DNA of 64,000 nt from an uncultured Bacteroides sp. (GCA_945833835.1 CAMAFR010000003.1:1-64000); one strand, 5' to 3'; shown: positions 17,801 through 27,466, numbered from the stretch's first letter. The notes: a model not told the origin generated them from the sequence alone. Made by a program: numbers and translations.

Positions 17801-18057
17801 TTGTTGGAGGCGGTAGACTGCATGTACATCATGTTTTCCACCCCGTTGATTTGGTCTTCCAGCGGAGCCACCACCGAGTTGAGCACGGTGGACGCGCTCG
17901 CACCGGTATAAGTGGCGCTCACCTGCACCGTAGGGGGCGCGATGTCCGGATACTGTGTGACCGGCATGGTGGCCAGTCCGATGGCTCCCAGGATGACCAT
18001 GAGGATGGAAATCACGGTCGAGAGCACCGGACGGTTAATGAATTTATCTAATTTCAT
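14827..18057 (-). CDS. RND multidrug efflux pump, HAE1 (AcrB/MexB) family
   Basis: A full-length 1076-aa inner-membrane pump with 12 helices and two large periplasmic loops. The start MKLDKFINRPVLSTVISILM is typical of HAE1 proteins. The proton-relay pair is kept in VDDAIVVVEGV, and GMVPNEDTGSI marks the second-half porter domain. It is expected to export drugs, bile acids or detergents. Adaptor, pump and outer-membrane channel are in standard order in one operon. Substrates cannot be read from sequence. Confidence 0.95.
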   Translation of the reverse strand: MKLDKFINRPVLSTVISILMVILGAIGLATMPVTQYPDIAPPTVQVSATYTGASASTVLNSVVAPLEDQINGVENMMYMQSTASNNGSASIDIYFKQGTDPDMAAVNVQNRVSKAQGLLPAEVTKVGVTTQKRQNSMLVVFSIYDETDSYGIEFIENYAKINLVPLIQRVRGVGDANVFGQDYSMRIWLKPDVMAQYKLVPSDVSAALAEQNVEAAPGQFGERSDLTFQYTIRYKGRLQQPEEFENIVIKSLADGSVLHLKDIATIEMGRLDYSLGNRVNGHEAVTCVVYQMAGSNATETINDIQKLLDEAQETLPSGLKVNVSLNANDFLYASINEVIHTLFEAFVLVFIVVYVFLQDMRSTLIPAIAIPVALIATFFVLKLIGFSVNLLTLSAMVLAIAIVVDDAIVVVEGVHAKLDQGYKSSREASIDAMSELGGAIVSITLVMMSVFIPVSFMSGTAGTFYRQFGITMAVSIGFSALNALTLSPALCALFLKPHSLDGHGKEKKLSLVDRFHASFNAAYDTVLKSYKKRVVFFIHKKWLSFGLVGASIVLLVFFMNTTPTGMVPNEDTGSIMGTVTLPPGTSQAQAAKTLARVDSLIAADPAIESRTMIQGFSFIGGKGPSYGSFIIKLKPWEERSMMQNSDVVYISLFLRAQKVIKEAQVLFFAPPMIPGYSASSDIELNMQDKTGGDLEKFFSVVNNYIAALKARPEINSAQTSFNPNFPQYMIDIDAAACKRAGISPSDILSTMQGYYGGLYASNFNRFGKMYRVMVQADPEARANLESLKGIKVRNRNGEMAPIEQYVSIRKIYGPDNISRFNLFTSMKVMVAPASGYTSGQALQAISEVAKQNLPAGFGYELGGMAREEAETSGSTTGLIFVLCFVFVYLLLSAQYESYILPLAVLLSVPFGLLGSFLFVNGFAALGSIPALKLILGSMSNDIYMQIALIMLMGLLAKNAILIVEFALDRRKQGMSISWAAVLGAAARLRPILMTSLAMIVGLIPLMLAMGVGAHGNRTLGASAIGGMLIGMIFQIFLVPVLFVVFQWLQEKVKPIEWDSLDESEMESELEQYSPKN

Positions 18058-18108
18058 AGACGATGTTTTTTTAGGAGTATTCTTACTGTTGGTTCGTAAT
18101 GGGGCGAC

Positions 18109-19311
18109 TTATTGGAAAGCCGTCGCCAGATTGCCCTCGCTTTGATCTTTCAACGCCTGCTGGTACTTGGCTTCCTTTTCGGCAGGCGTAATCGGAGTAA
18201 TGGCCTGTCCGTCTTTGAGCGACTGCACTCCCTCCACCACAATCTTGTCACCGGCCTTCAGTCCTCCGGTCACGATATAACGATGGCCGTCATCCAGCGG
18301 AGACACTTTGATTTCCGTGTATTTCACGGTGTTGTCCGCCTGCAGCACATACACGAACTTCTTGTCCTGGATGTCTACGGTTGCGCTTTGCGGGATGAGG
18401 ATAACATTGTCGATGCTGTAAGGGAAGACCACGTTGGCCATGCCCCCGCTGCGCAGGATGTTCTGCTTGTTGGGGAAGACGGCACGCATGCTTACCGACC
18501 CGGTCGTCTGGTCAATCACCCCACTCACAGCGTCAATCTTTCCCTCTTCGGCATACAGCGAACCGTCGGCCAGCTGCAATTTCACGGCCGGCATCTTCTC
18601 CAGTTGCTCCTTGAGAGTGCCTCCGGCACGGGTCAGCTCCAGTAGTTGCTTTTCCGTCATCGAGAAATAAACATACATGTCGGCAATCTGCGACACCGTG
18701 GTCAGTGCCTGGGCCGAAGGGCCTACCAACGCCCCTACCCGATAGGGAAACGTACCGACCACGCCGTCTGACGGGCTGGTCACGGTGCAGAAGCCCAGGT
18801 TCTGCTTGGCCGACGCAAAAGCCGCCTTGGCCTGCGCCAACGCTGCCTTGGCCGAGAGCGTATTGTTGATGGCCGTACGGTATTCAAAGTCGCTGATAAT
18901 CTGCTGTTCGTGCAACATCTTCTTATTGGCTTCGGTCTCACTGACTGTCTTCAGGCTAGCTTCGGCCGACTTGACCATGGCTTCGGCCTGATCGTAGGCG
19001 GCCTTGTACTGGGTAGGATCAATCTGGAATAAGGCCTGTCCGCGACGCACCGTCGCCCCCTCGTCTACACACAGCTTTACAATAAAGCCAGATACTTGCG
19101 GATGAATCTCAATATCCTGCACACCCTTGATGGTAGCCGGATACTGTTCGGTCTGGAGGCTGTTCGTCACCGACACCGCCTCAACGGCAAACTGATCGTC
19201 ACCCAACTTCATACCGCCCTGGCCTCCGCCACAGGCAGTCAACACCGCGAGCCCACATGCGACTAAAGCCACCCGGTGAGAAGAAAAACTTCTGTTCTTA
19301 TTCATATTCAT
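18109..19311 (-). CDS. RND periplasmic adaptor lipoprotein (AcrA/MexA type)
   Basis: The 400-aa protein has a lipoprotein signal (LAVLTAC), a lipoyl domain (VRRGQALFQIDPTQYKAAYDQ), an alpha-hairpin (residues about 105-175) and beta-barrel/membrane-proximal domains (GLKAGDKIVVEGVQSLKDG). Two ATGs lie two codons apart (19311 and 19305). First gene of the operon, 51 bp before the pump gene. Confidence 0.93.
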   Translation of the reverse strand: MNMNKNRSFSSHRVALVACGLAVLTACGGGQGGMKLGDDQFAVEAVSVTNSLQTEQYPATIKGVQDIEIHPQVSGFIVKLCVDEGATVRRGQALFQIDPTQYKAAYDQAEAMVKSAEASLKTVSETEANKKMLHEQQIISDFEYRTAINNTLSAKAALAQAKAAFASAKQNLGFCTVTSPSDGVVGTFPYRVGALVGPSAQALTTVSQIADMYVYFSMTEKQLLELTRAGGTLKEQLEKMPAVKLQLADGSLYAEEGKIDAVSGVIDQTTGSVSMRAVFPNKQNILRSGGMANVVFPYSIDNVILIPQSATVDIQDKKFVYVLQADNTVKYTEIKVSPLDDGHRYIVTGGLKAGDKIVVEGVQSLKDGQAITPITPAEKEAKYQQALKDQSEGNLATAFQ

Positions 19312-19347
19312 ATCTACAAAAAAATAATCTGCGAAAAAACAAGTGCA

Positions 19348-19393
19348 GACCGGCCGCCTATCCGCCTTCTATGGCGGCGGGAAAACGCCGGTC
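19348..19393 (-). other. Nested stem-loop in the leader of the RND-lpxA operon
   Basis: GACCGGC (19348) pairs with GCCGGTC (19387), and an inner CCGCC/GGCGG pair lies between them. It falls between a possible -7 box at 19419-19412 (minus-strand TAATTTTG, with weak -33) and the adaptor start, so it would lie in the 5' leader. Confidence 0.45.
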
Positions 19394-19411
19394 CCTTTGT
19401 CAAATACGCCG

Positions 19412-19419
19412 CAAAATTA
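19412..19419 (-). promoter_or_regulatory. Possible -7 box of the RND-lpxA operon
   Basis: Minus-strand TAATTTTG matches TAnnTTTG. No good -33 TTTG is seen at 19-20 bp. The rest of 19420-19600 shows no gene. Confidence 0.4.
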
Positions 19420-19601
19420 GTAAAAAAGGCCACAGCGAACGAGCCTCTTTAACGAACAATAACCAAATATCCTCCGGATAAGGGTCTTTGCCTAATTTTT
19501 CTTGTCATTTGACCAAAAAGACAGTCCTGCTTCTCCCTCCCCTACGGAAGGAAAAAGAAAGTTTTTACCACCGCAAAAGGACAATGCGCCGTTTATTTTC
19601 C

Positions 19602-19609
19602 TACATTTG
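19602..19609 (+). promoter_or_regulatory. Possible -7 box of the malic enzyme gene
   Basis: TACATTTG matches the Bacteroidetes -7 box about 43 bp before the ATG. The -33 region is not convincing. Confidence 0.45.
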
Positions 19610-19651
19610 CACCCCAAAACCACAAAAATACAACTGAAACAACTGATAATT

Positions 19652-21934
19652 ATGGTCAAGATTACGAAAGAGGCAGCCTTGCTCTATCACTCACAAGGCA
19701 AACCGGGAAAGATTGAAGTCGTGCCGACAAAGCCCTATCAGACACAGCGGGACCTGTCGCTGGCCTATTCGCCCGGCGTGGCAGAACCCTGCCTGGAAAT
19801 CCAGAAGAAGGCCGACGCGGCCTATGACTACACCGACAAAGGCAACCTGGTGGCCGTCATCTCCAACGGCACCGCCGTGCTGGGACTGGGCGACATAGGC
19901 GCCATGGCCGGCAAACCGGTCATGGAAGGCAAGGGCCTCCTGTTCAAGATATACGGCGGCATTGACGTGTTCGACATCGAAGTGAACGAAAAAGACGTCG
20001 ACAAGTTCATCGAGGCCGTGAAGGCCATCGCCCCCACGTTCGGCGGCATCAACCTGGAAGACATCAAGGCCCCCGAATGTTTCGAGATAGAACGCCGGCT
20101 GAAAGCCGAGCTGGACATCCCCGTGATGCACGACGACCAGCACGGCACGGCCATCATCTCCAGCGCCGGACTGCTGAACGCCCTCGAAGTGGCCGGCAAA
20201 CGGATAGAGGACGTACGCATCGTGGTGAACGGCGCCGGTGCCGCCGCCATCTCGTGCACCAAGCTCTACGAGGCCCTCGGCGCCACGCACGAGAACATCG
20301 TCATGCTCGACTCGAAAGGGGTCATCACCAGCGACCGCGAAGGGCTGAACGAGACCAAACGCTATTTTGCCACCGACCGCCGCGACATCCACACCCTCGA
20401 AGAAGCTGTACGGGGTGCCGACGTGTTCCTCGGGCTCTCCAAGGGCAACGTCCTCACCCAGGACATGGTCCGCAGCATGGCCGACCATCCGATTGTGTTC
20501 GCCCTGGCCAACCCTGTCCCCGAAATCTCCTACGAAGACGCCATGGCCTCCCGCCCCGACGTGCTGATGTCGACAGGACGCTCGGACTATCCGAACCAAA
20601 TCAATAATGTCATCGGTTTCCCCTACATCTTCAGGGGTGCCCTCGACACCCGCGCCACCGCCATCAATGAAGAGATGAAGCTGGCCGCCGTGCGCGCCAT
20701 CGCCGGACTGGCCAAGCAGCCGGTGCCCGACGTGGTGAACAACGCCTACCACGTGAACAACCTCACCTTCGGTCCCGACTACTTCATCCCGAAGCCGGTG
20801 GACCCGCGCTTGATTACCGATGTGTCCATGGCCGTGGCCAAGGCTGCCATGGAGTCGGGCGTGGCACGCCGCCAAATCACCGATTGGGAGGCCTACAAGC
20901 ACCACCTGCGTGAGCTCATGGGGCAGGAGAACAAAATCACCCGGCAGCTGTATGCCACCGCCCGCCGCAACCCGCAGCGCGTGGTGTTTGCCGAAGGCAT
21001 CCACCCCAACATGCTGAAGGCCGCCGTCGAGGCCAAGGCCGAAGGACTCTGCCACCCCATCCTGCTGGGCAATGACGAACGCATCACCAAGCTGGCCAAA
21101 GAACTCGACCTGAGCCTGGAAGGCATCGAAATCGTCAACCTGCGCCACGACCGGGAGGCCGAACGCCGCGAACGCTATGCCCGCATCCTGGCCGAGAAAC
21201 GCGCCCGCCAGGGAGCCAACTTCCAGGAGGCCAACGACAAGATGTTCGAACGCAACTATTTCGGCATGATGATGGTCGAGACGGGCGAGGCCGATGCCTT
21301 CGTGACCGGACTGTACACCAAATACTCCAACACCATCAAGGTGGCCAAAGAGGTCATCGGCATCAAGCCAGGCTACAAGCATTTCGGCACCATGCACATC
21401 CTCAACTCCAAGAAAGGCACCTACTTCATCGCCGACACGCTCATCAACCGCCATCCCGACACGGAAACCCTGGTCGACATCGCCCGACTCACCGACCAGG
21501 CCGTGCGGTTCTTCAACCAAGAGCCGGTCATGGCCTTGCTCTCCTACTCCAACTTCGGTGCCGACACCGACGGGAGTCCGGCCAAGGTGCACGAAGCGGT
21601 GGCCCGCCTGCAGGAGGAATACCCCGACCTGGCCATTGACGGAGAAATGCAGGTGAAATTCGCCCTCAACGACCAGCTGCGCGACGAGAAATACCCCTTC
21701 ACCCGCCTGAAAGGCAAGGAAGTGAACACGTTGGTGTTCCCCAACCTGAGCTCGGCCAACGCCACCTACCAGCTGCTGCAGAGCATGAGCGACACGGAGG
21801 TGCTGGGCCCCATCCAGATGGGTCTGAACAAACCGATTCACTTCACGGACATCGAAAGTTCCGTGCGCGACATCGTGAACATCACCGCCATCGCCTGCAT
21901 CGACGCCATTGTGGCCAAGAAGCTGAAGCGCTGA
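19652..21934 (+). CDS. maeB: NADP-dependent malic enzyme with phosphotransacetylase-like C-terminus
   Basis: The 760-aa protein has an N-terminal malic domain ([22 protein letters not shown]) and NAD(P)-binding fold ([12 protein letters not shown]), then from about residue 430 a phosphate acetyl/butyryltransferase-like domain ([13 protein letters not shown]), as in the MaeB family, where it is mainly regulatory. It decarboxylates malate to pyruvate and makes NADPH. I use the ATG at 19652 ([13 protein letters not shown]); the longer ORF crosses the promoter. It is bounded by its own terminator. Confidence 0.95.
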   Translation: MVKITKEAALLYHSQGKPGKIEVVPTKPYQTQRDLSLAYSPGVAEPCLEIQKKADAAYDYTDKGNLVAVISNGTAVLGLGDIGAMAGKPVMEGKGLLFKIYGGIDVFDIEVNEKDVDKFIEAVKAIAPTFGGINLEDIKAPECFEIERRLKAELDIPVMHDDQHGTAIISSAGLLNALEVAGKRIEDVRIVVNGAGAAAISCTKLYEALGATHENIVMLDSKGVITSDREGLNETKRYFATDRRDIHTLEEAVRGADVFLGLSKGNVLTQDMVRSMADHPIVFALANPVPEISYEDAMASRPDVLMSTGRSDYPNQINNVIGFPYIFRGALDTRATAINEEMKLAAVRAIAGLAKQPVPDVVNNAYHVNNLTFGPDYFIPKPVDPRLITDVSMAVAKAAMESGVARRQITDWEAYKHHLRELMGQENKITRQLYATARRNPQRVVFAEGIHPNMLKAAVEAKAEGLCHPILLGNDERITKLAKELDLSLEGIEIVNLRHDREAERRERYARILAEKRARQGANFQEANDKMFERNYFGMMMVETGEADAFVTGLYTKYSNTIKVAKEVIGIKPGYKHFGTMHILNSKKGTYFIADTLINRHPDTETLVDIARLTDQAVRFFNQEPVMALLSYSNFGADTDGSPAKVHEAVARLQEEYPDLAIDGEMQVKFALNDQLRDEKYPFTRLKGKEVNTLVFPNLSSANATYQLLQSMSDTEVLGPIQMGLNKPIHFTDIESSVRDIVNITAIACIDAIVAKKLKR

Positions 21935-21993
21935 CACCCCACGCCGCTGCCTGCCCCGACCGGCAGGACAACGGCCTTCTCCCCTTCTCTGCC

Positions 21994-22053
21994 GAGGGTG
22001 TGCCCCCACCGCTGTCACTGAGCGTGTCGCGTCGGGGCACACCCTCCTTTTAT
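21994..22053 (+). terminator. Terminator of the malic enzyme gene
   Basis: GAGGGTGTGCCCC (21994) pairs perfectly over 13 bp with GGGGCACACCCTC (22034), followed by CTTTTATTT. Confidence 0.8.
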
Positions 22054-22097
22054 TTCCCCCACCCGAAGACCATCGGCCACACGCCCACTGATGCCTC

Positions 22098-22147
22098 CGG
22101 CCGGTCGTCACTGAAGGCCGCACCCCGTCGTCAGTGACGACCGGCCG
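22098..22147. repeat. 17-bp perfect inverted repeat
   Basis: CGGCCGGTCGTCACTGA (22098-22114) is followed after 16 bases by its exact reverse complement (22131-22147). There is no T-tract on either side. It lies between the malic-enzyme terminator and the tsaB promoter. The rest of the 325-bp gap holds nothing else I can call. Confidence 0.7.
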
Positions 22148-22225
22148 CGGTCCTCCCTGTCCCCTCCTCCCTGGCCTTTAGGATATTTTTACGGCAACTA
22201 CACGGTTAATATCCAAACTTAATCG

Positions 22226-22233
22226 TATATTTG
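22226..22233 (+). promoter_or_regulatory. Possible -7 box of the tsaB-rseP operon
   Basis: TATATTTG matches TAnnTTTG, 26 bp before the tsaB ATG. The -33 region is weak. Confidence 0.45.
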
Positions 22234-22259
22234 CAAATTCAAAACCACTTACTATCATT

Positions 22260-22949
22260 ATGTCGTGTATTTTGCACATTGAAACATCTACGGATGTCTG
22301 CTCTGTCGCACTGAGCCAAGACGGAGCCTCCATTTTCTCACAAGAGGATTTCGACGGTCCCTCACATGCCACCACACTCGGCGTATTTGTCGACGAAGCC
22401 CTGAGCTTTGCCGACAGCCATGCCATCCCGGTAGATGCCGTGGCGGTGAGCTGCGGGCCGGGCTCCTACACCGGGCTGCGCATCGGCGTGTCCATGGCCA
22501 AGGGCATCTGCTACGCCAAAGACATTCCGCTCATCTCGCTGCCCACGCTCGAAGTGATGTGCGTCCCGCCGCTGCTGTTCCACGACCTGCCCGACGACGC
22601 CCTGCTGTGTCCGATGATCGATGCCCGGCGCATGGAGGTCTATGCCGCCGTCTACGACCGCTCCCTGAAGCCTGTGCGCCCCACGGCGGCCGACATTGTC
22701 GACGAGCACTCGTATGCGGAGTTTCTGGAGCGGCAGCCCGTGTATTTCTTCGGCAACGGATCGGGGAAATGCCGCGGGAAGCTGACGCATCCCAACGCCC
22801 GTTTCATTGACAACATACACCCGCTGGCCAAGTGGATGTTCCCGCTGGCCGAGAAAGCCAATGCCAACCAACGATTCGAGGACGTGGCCTACTTCGAGCC
22901 TTTCTACCTGAAAGAGTTCGTGGCCTCCACCCCTAAAAAATTATTATAA
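22260..22949 (+). CDS. tsaB: tRNA threonylcarbamoyladenosine biosynthesis protein TsaB
   Basis: The 229-aa protein begins MSCILHIETSTDVCSVAL and carries GPGSYTGLRIGVSMAKG, both diagnostic of TsaB, the ASKHA-fold partner of TsaD in making t6A37 on ANN-decoding tRNAs. It is first in a run of same-strand genes with gaps of 13-50 bp or small overlaps that ends at a terminator at 28886. Confidence 0.94.
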   Translation: MSCILHIETSTDVCSVALSQDGASIFSQEDFDGPSHATTLGVFVDEALSFADSHAIPVDAVAVSCGPGSYTGLRIGVSMAKGICYAKDIPLISLPTLEVMCVPPLLFHDLPDDALLCPMIDARRMEVYAAVYDRSLKPVRPTAADIVDEHSYAEFLERQPVYFFGNGSGKCRGKLTHPNARFIDNIHPLAKWMFPLAEKANANQRFEDVAYFEPFYLKEFVASTPKKLL

Positions 22950-22962
22950 AACAGGAAAACAA

Positions 22963-23565
22963 ATGGAATACAACACCCAACAGCGGCGACTGCCGCTTCC
23001 CGAATACGGACGCAGCGTACAGAACATGGTAGATCATGCCTTGACCATCGAGGACCGCGAGGAGCGGCAGCGGTGTGCCAACACCATCGTCAACATCATG
23101 GGCAGCATGTTTCCGCAGCTGCGCGATGTGGAAGACTTCCGCAACAAGTTGTGGGACCACCTGGCCATCATGGCCGACTTCCAGCTCGACATTGACTACC
23201 CGGTGGAAATCGTCCGGAAAGAAAGCCTTGAGGTGAAGCCCGAACGTATCCCCTACACCCAGCAAGGCATCCGCTACCGCCACTACGGCCGCTTTATCCA
23301 GGACCTGATCAAGACCGCCAAGGACTATCCCGACGGAGAGGAGAGAAAACAGCTGGTGCGCATGATTGCCAACCACATGAAGAAAGACTATCTGCAATGG
23401 AACAAAGACGGCGTGGAAGACCAGAAAATCCTGCAAGACCTGTGCGAGATGTCGGACGGAAAGATACAGCTCAGCCCCGAAGACATACGGCTCGTGGAAC
23501 AGCAGCGCACCTTCATCCCGCGCCGCCGGCAGATGAACAACAATAACCAGAAACGCAAATACTGA
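22963..23565 (+). CDS. DUF4290 protein
   Basis: A 200-aa soluble, helix-rich protein ([32 protein letters not shown] at the end). It matches DUF4290, a Bacteroidetes family usually placed directly before murA, as here. No catalytic motif is seen. Function unknown; synteny hints at a link with envelope synthesis. Confidence 0.85.
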   Translation: MEYNTQQRRLPLPEYGRSVQNMVDHALTIEDREERQRCANTIVNIMGSMFPQLRDVEDFRNKLWDHLAIMADFQLDIDYPVEIVRKESLEVKPERIPYTQQGIRYRHYGRFIQDLIKTAKDYPDGEERKQLVRMIANHMKKDYLQWNKDGVEDQKILQDLCEMSDGKIQLSPEDIRLVEQQRTFIPRRRQMNNNNQKRKY

Positions 23566-23579
23566 CCCACCCTCCCGCA

Positions 23580-24887
23580 ATGGCATCATTCATTATAGAA
23601 GGCGGTTATAAACTGCATGGGGAGATCACCCCACAAGGAGCGAAAAACGAGGTGCTGGAGGTGCTCTGCGCCACCCTGCTCACCCCGGAGAAAGTCACCA
23701 TCAGCAACCTCCCGAACATTCTGGACGTGAACAACCTCATCCAGTTGCTGCGGGACATGGGCGTGAAAGTGGCCAAGACCGGGATAGACACCTACACGTT
23801 TCAGGCAGACGACGTGAACCTCGCTTATCTGGAAAGCCAAGAGTTCCTGACACGGTGCTCCAAACTGCGGGGTTCCATCATGCTGGTCGGGCCCCTGATA
23901 GCCCGGTTCGGACAAGCGATGGTCGCCAAACCAGGGGGCGACAAGATAGGCCGGCGCCGCTTGGACACCCATTTCATGGGCATCCAGAAACTGGGGGCCC
24001 AGTTCGACTATTTCCCCGACTTCGGCATCTTCCGGCTGACGGCCGACCACCTGAAGGGCACCTATATGCTGCTCGACGAGGCTTCGGTCACCGGTACGGC
24101 CAACATCGTCATGGCAGCCGTTCTGGCCGAAGGCACCACCACCATCTATAACGCCGCCTGCGAGCCGTACCTGCAACAGCTCTGCCGGATGCTGAACAAC
24201 ATGGGTGCCAAGATTTCTGGCATCGCCTCCAACCGCCTCACCATCGAGGGCGTACCCTCGCTCAAAGGATGCAGCCACCGGGTGCTCCCGGACATGATTG
24301 AGGTGGGCAGCTTCATCGGCATGACCGCCATGACGGGCAGCGAAATCACCATCAGGAACGTCTCCTACGAAAATCTGGGCATCATCCCTGACAGCTTCCG
24401 GCGGTTGGGCATCCGGCTGGAACAACGGGGAGACGACATCTTCGTCCCCGCCCAGGACCACTACGAGATTGAGTCGTTCATTGACGGTTCCATCATGACC
24501 ATTGCCGACGCTCCCTGGCCGGGACTGACCCCCGACCTGCTGAGCGTGCTGCTGGTGGTGGCCACCCAGGCCAAAGGCAGCGTGCTGATTCACCAGAAAA
24601 TGTTCGAAAGCCGCCTCTTCTTCGTGGACAAGCTGATTGACATGGGGGCACAAATCATCTTGTGCGACCCTCACAGGGCCGTCGTCATCGGGCACGACCA
24701 TAACTTCAGGCTGCGGGGCGGCAACATGGTCTCGCCCGACATCCGCGCCGGCATCGCCCTGCTGATCGCCGCCCTCAGCGCGGAAGGCATCAGCCGCATC
24801 CACAACATCGAGCAGATTGACCGCGGCTACCAGCACATCGAGCAACGGCTGTCGGCACTCGGTGCGCGCATCACCCGCATAGAATAA
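23580..24887 (+). CDS. murA: UDP-N-acetylglucosamine 1-carboxyvinyltransferase
   Basis: The 435-aa enzyme transfers enolpyruvate from PEP to UDP-GlcNAc, the first committed step of peptidoglycan synthesis. Lys22-Asn23 in GAKNEV match the E. coli active-site pair. The mobile loop reads PGGDKIGRR: Asp121 stands where E. coli has Cys115, the residue alkylated by fosfomycin. Cys-to-Asp enzymes of Mycobacterium and Chlamydia are active but fosfomycin-resistant, so the same is expected here. It lies between DUF4290 and rimM. Confidence 0.97.
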   Translation: MASFIIEGGYKLHGEITPQGAKNEVLEVLCATLLTPEKVTISNLPNILDVNNLIQLLRDMGVKVAKTGIDTYTFQADDVNLAYLESQEFLTRCSKLRGSIMLVGPLIARFGQAMVAKPGGDKIGRRRLDTHFMGIQKLGAQFDYFPDFGIFRLTADHLKGTYMLLDEASVTGTANIVMAAVLAEGTTTIYNAACEPYLQQLCRMLNNMGAKISGIASNRLTIEGVPSLKGCSHRVLPDMIEVGSFIGMTAMTGSEITIRNVSYENLGIIPDSFRRLGIRLEQRGDDIFVPAQDHYEIESFIDGSIMTIADAPWPGLTPDLLSVLLVVATQAKGSVLIHQKMFESRLFFVDKLIDMGAQIILCDPHRAVVIGHDHNFRLRGGNMVSPDIRAGIALLIAALSAEGISRIHNIEQIDRGYQHIEQRLSALGARITRIE

Positions 24888-24909
24888 CTCTAAGGACAAG
24901 AGCACCATT

Positions 24910-25428
24910 ATGATACGAGAGACAGACGTTTTCAGGATAGGCACCATCAACAAGCCCCACGGTGTGAAGGGGGAGGTGAGTTTCACGTTCACGGACGACA
25001 TCTTCGACCGTGTGGACGGAGAATACCTGCTGCTGATGATGGATGGCATCCTCGTACCCTTCTTCCTGGAAGAATACCGCTTCAAGTCGGACAACGTGGC
25101 CCTGGTCAAGCTGGAGGACATCGACACCGCCGAACAGGCCCGCCGGCTCACCAATGTAGCCGTCTATTTCCCCAAGAAATACATGGACGCACAGGAAGAG
25201 GTGACTTCGTGGGAGTACTTCACCGGTTTCCGGGTGGACGACCTCCGTCACGGCACCTTGGGCACGATTACGGCGATAGACGACTCGACCCTGAACGTAT
25301 TGTTCGTCATCGACGACGGCAAAGGGGGCGAACTGCTGCTGCCAGCCCACGAGGAGTTCATCACCGGCCTGGACAAACAACAGAGAATCATTACAGTAAA
25401 CATCCCCGACGGACTGATTGACCTATGA
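24910..25428 (+). CDS. rimM: Ribosome maturation factor RimM
   Basis: A 172-aa two-domain protein: N-terminal RimM barrel (FRIGTINKPHGVKGEVSF) and a PRC-barrel-like C-terminus (LLPAHEEFITGLD). It helps 16S 3'-domain assembly and binds S19. The stop overlaps the next gene's start (ATGA). Confidence 0.95.
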   Translation: MIRETDVFRIGTINKPHGVKGEVSFTFTDDIFDRVDGEYLLLMMDGILVPFFLEEYRFKSDNVALVKLEDIDTAEQARRLTNVAVYFPKKYMDAQEEVTSWEYFTGFRVDDLRHGTLGTITAIDDSTLNVLFVIDDGKGGELLLPAHEEFITGLDKQQRIITVNIPDGLIDL

Positions 25429-26276
25429 AAAAGAAAGGAAAATTCTGGCATAACTTCAAGTTCAAGTATAAACTGACGATTGTCAACGAAAACACCCTCG
25501 AAGAAATCGTCGGTCTGCACGTATCCAAGCTGAACGGACTCTCCGTGCTACTCTCGGCGTGCATGGTGCTGTTCTTTTTCGCCGCAGCCGTCATCGCCTT
25601 TACCCCGTTGCGCAACTACCTGCCGGGCTATCTGAACAGCGAGATCCGCCAGCAAGTGGTGACCAACGCCCTTCGTGCCGACTCGTTGCAAGCGGCCTTG
25701 AACCGCCACAACCTGTACCTGCAGAACCTGCAAGACATCATCGGCGGGAAAATCAAGACAGACACCGTGCAGAGCATCGACTCGCTGGCCAACCTCCGTG
25801 CCGAACAGTTCATGGAGCGGTCGGCGGAAGAGGCCGAATTTGTAGACGGCTACGAGGAGCGCGAGCGGTACAACCTGACCGCCGTGGCCGAAGACCCGCT
25901 GGCCGAAGGACTGATTTTCTGCCCGCCAGTTAGGGGGATGGTGACCAAACGCTTCCACCCGGATGCCAGACATTACGGAACCGACCTGACCGTCAACCCC
26001 AACTCCAGTGTCATGGCCACGCAAGACGGGACGGTGGTGTTCGCCTCCTATACCGCCGCCCACGGCTACGTCATCCAGCTGCAGCACACCCAGAATTACC
26101 TGTCCACCTACAAGTATTGCGGCTCCCTGCTGAAGCAGGAAGGTGACGCGGTAAAGGCCGGCGAAGCCATTGCCCTCACCGGGAGGAGCGAGGCGCAGAA
26201 AGACAAGCCACACATCCACTTCGAGCTGTGGCACAAGGGGAAGCCCATCAATCCTGAAAAATACATCGTATTCTAA
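25425..26276 (+). CDS. M23-family metallopeptidase, membrane-anchored
   Basis: The 283-aa protein has a cytoplasmic N-terminus, one membrane helix (residues about 41-62), a helical linker, and a C-terminal LytM domain. The zinc motif HYGTD and the HIHFELW motif are both present, so it could be an active peptidoglycan endopeptidase. It overlaps rimM by 4 bp and precedes dxr by 14 bp, matching the usual Bacteroidales order. Confidence 0.92.
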   Translation: MKKKGKFWHNFKFKYKLTIVNENTLEEIVGLHVSKLNGLSVLLSACMVLFFFAAAVIAFTPLRNYLPGYLNSEIRQQVVTNALRADSLQAALNRHNLYLQNLQDIIGGKIKTDTVQSIDSLANLRAEQFMERSAEEAEFVDGYEERERYNLTAVAEDPLAEGLIFCPPVRGMVTKRFHPDARHYGTDLTVNPNSSVMATQDGTVVFASYTAAHGYVIQLQHTQNYLSTYKYCGSLLKQEGDAVKAGEAIALTGRSEAQKDKPHIHFELWHKGKPINPEKYIVF

Positions 26277-26290
26277 AAACAACTTGCCGT

Positions 26291-27466
26291 ATGAAGAAAA
26301 AACAAATCGCCATATTAGGTTCCACCGGCTCGATAGGAACCCAGGCCCTCCAGGTCATCGAAGAACATCCCGACCGCTACGAAGTCTATGCGCTCACCGC
26401 CAACAACCGGGTGGAGGAACTCATCGGGCAGGCCCGCCAATTCCGTCCCGAAGCCGTGGTCATCGCCAACGAGCAATGCTACCCCCGGCTCAAGGAGGCA
26501 CTTGCCGACCTTCCCATCAAGGTCTATGCCGGTGCCGACGCCATCAGCCAGGTGGTCGAATCGGGTCCCATCGACATCGTGCTGACCGCCATGGTGGGCT
26601 ATGCCGGCCTGCGCCCCACCATGAACGCCATCCGGGCCGGCAAGACCATCGCCCTGGCCAACAAGGAAACCATGGTGGTGGCCGGTGAACTCATCAACTC
26701 GCTGGCACGGCAATACCACACCCCCATCCTGCCGGTAGACTCGGAACACTCGGCCATCTTCCAGTGCCTGGAAGCACAGAATCCGGTAGAGAAGCTGATT
26801 CTCACGGCCTCGGGCGGCCCGTTCCGCACCTTCAGCAAGCAGCAGCTCGCCCACGTCACCAAAGAGCAGGCCCTGAAACACCCCAACTGGAGCATGGGAG
26901 CCAAAATCACCATCGACTCGGCCTCCATGATGAACAAAGGCTTCGAGGTCATCGAGGCCAAATGGCTGTTCGGTGTCCGTCCGGAACAGATAGAAGTGGT
27001 CGTGCATCCGCAATCGGTCATCCATTCGATGGTGGAATTTGAAGACGGTGCGGTCAAAGCGCAACTGGGGGTCCCCGACATGCGGCTGCCCATCCAGTAC
27101 GCCTTCTCGTTCCCGCAGCGGCTGCCGTCGTCGTTCGGACGACTGGACTTCATGCAGTGCCACGAACTGACGTTCGAAGCACCCGACACCGACCGCTTCC
27201 GCAACCTGGCCTTGGCCTACGAAGCCCTGCACCAGGGCGGCAATATGCCGTGCATCGTCAATGCCGCCAATGAAGTGGCCGTGGCCGCCTTCCTGGCCGA
27301 CCGCCTCTCGTTCCTCGGCATGAGCGAAGTGATCGAACAGACCATGCAACGTGTCGCTTTCGTGGCCACCCCTTCCTACGAAGACTATGTGGCCACCGAC
27401 GCCGAAGCGCGACGCATGGCCGAAGAGCTGCTCGCCACTCCCGGACAAGGCTGCCTGCACCGCTGA
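26291..27466 (+). CDS. dxr: 1-deoxy-D-xylulose 5-phosphate reductoisomerase
   Basis: The 391-aa enzyme makes MEP from DXP in the non-mevalonate isoprenoid pathway. Visible are the NADPH site LGSTGSIGTQAL, the metal/substrate site DSEHSAIFQ, and MMNKGFEVIEA. Length is normal for the family. Same operon as rseP, 50 bp downstream. Confidence 0.97.
   Translation: MKKKQIAILGSTGSIGTQALQVIEEHPDRYEVYALTANNRVEELIGQARQFRPEAVVIANEQCYPRLKEALADLPIKVYAGADAISQVVESGPIDIVLTAMVGYAGLRPTMNAIRAGKTIALANKETMVVAGELINSLARQYHTPILPVDSEHSAIFQCLEAQNPVEKLILTASGGPFRTFSKQQLAHVTKEQALKHPNWSMGAKITIDSASMMNKGFEVIEAKWLFGVRPEQIEVVVHPQSVIHSMVEFEDGAVKAQLGVPDMRLPIQYAFSFPQRLPSSFGRLDFMQCHELTFEAPDTDRFRNLALAYEALHQGGNMPCIVNAANEVAVAAFLADRLSFLGMSEVIEQTMQRVAFVATPSYEDYVATDAEARRMAEELLATPGQGCLHR

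Noticed and set aside
19691-22123. 810-aa minus-strand ORF
   Set aside because: Antisense of the malic enzyme gene in GC-rich DNA; the sense product is a clear, full-length enzyme.
23586-25154. 522-aa minus-strand ORF
   Set aside because: Antisense of murA and rimM, both unmistakable.
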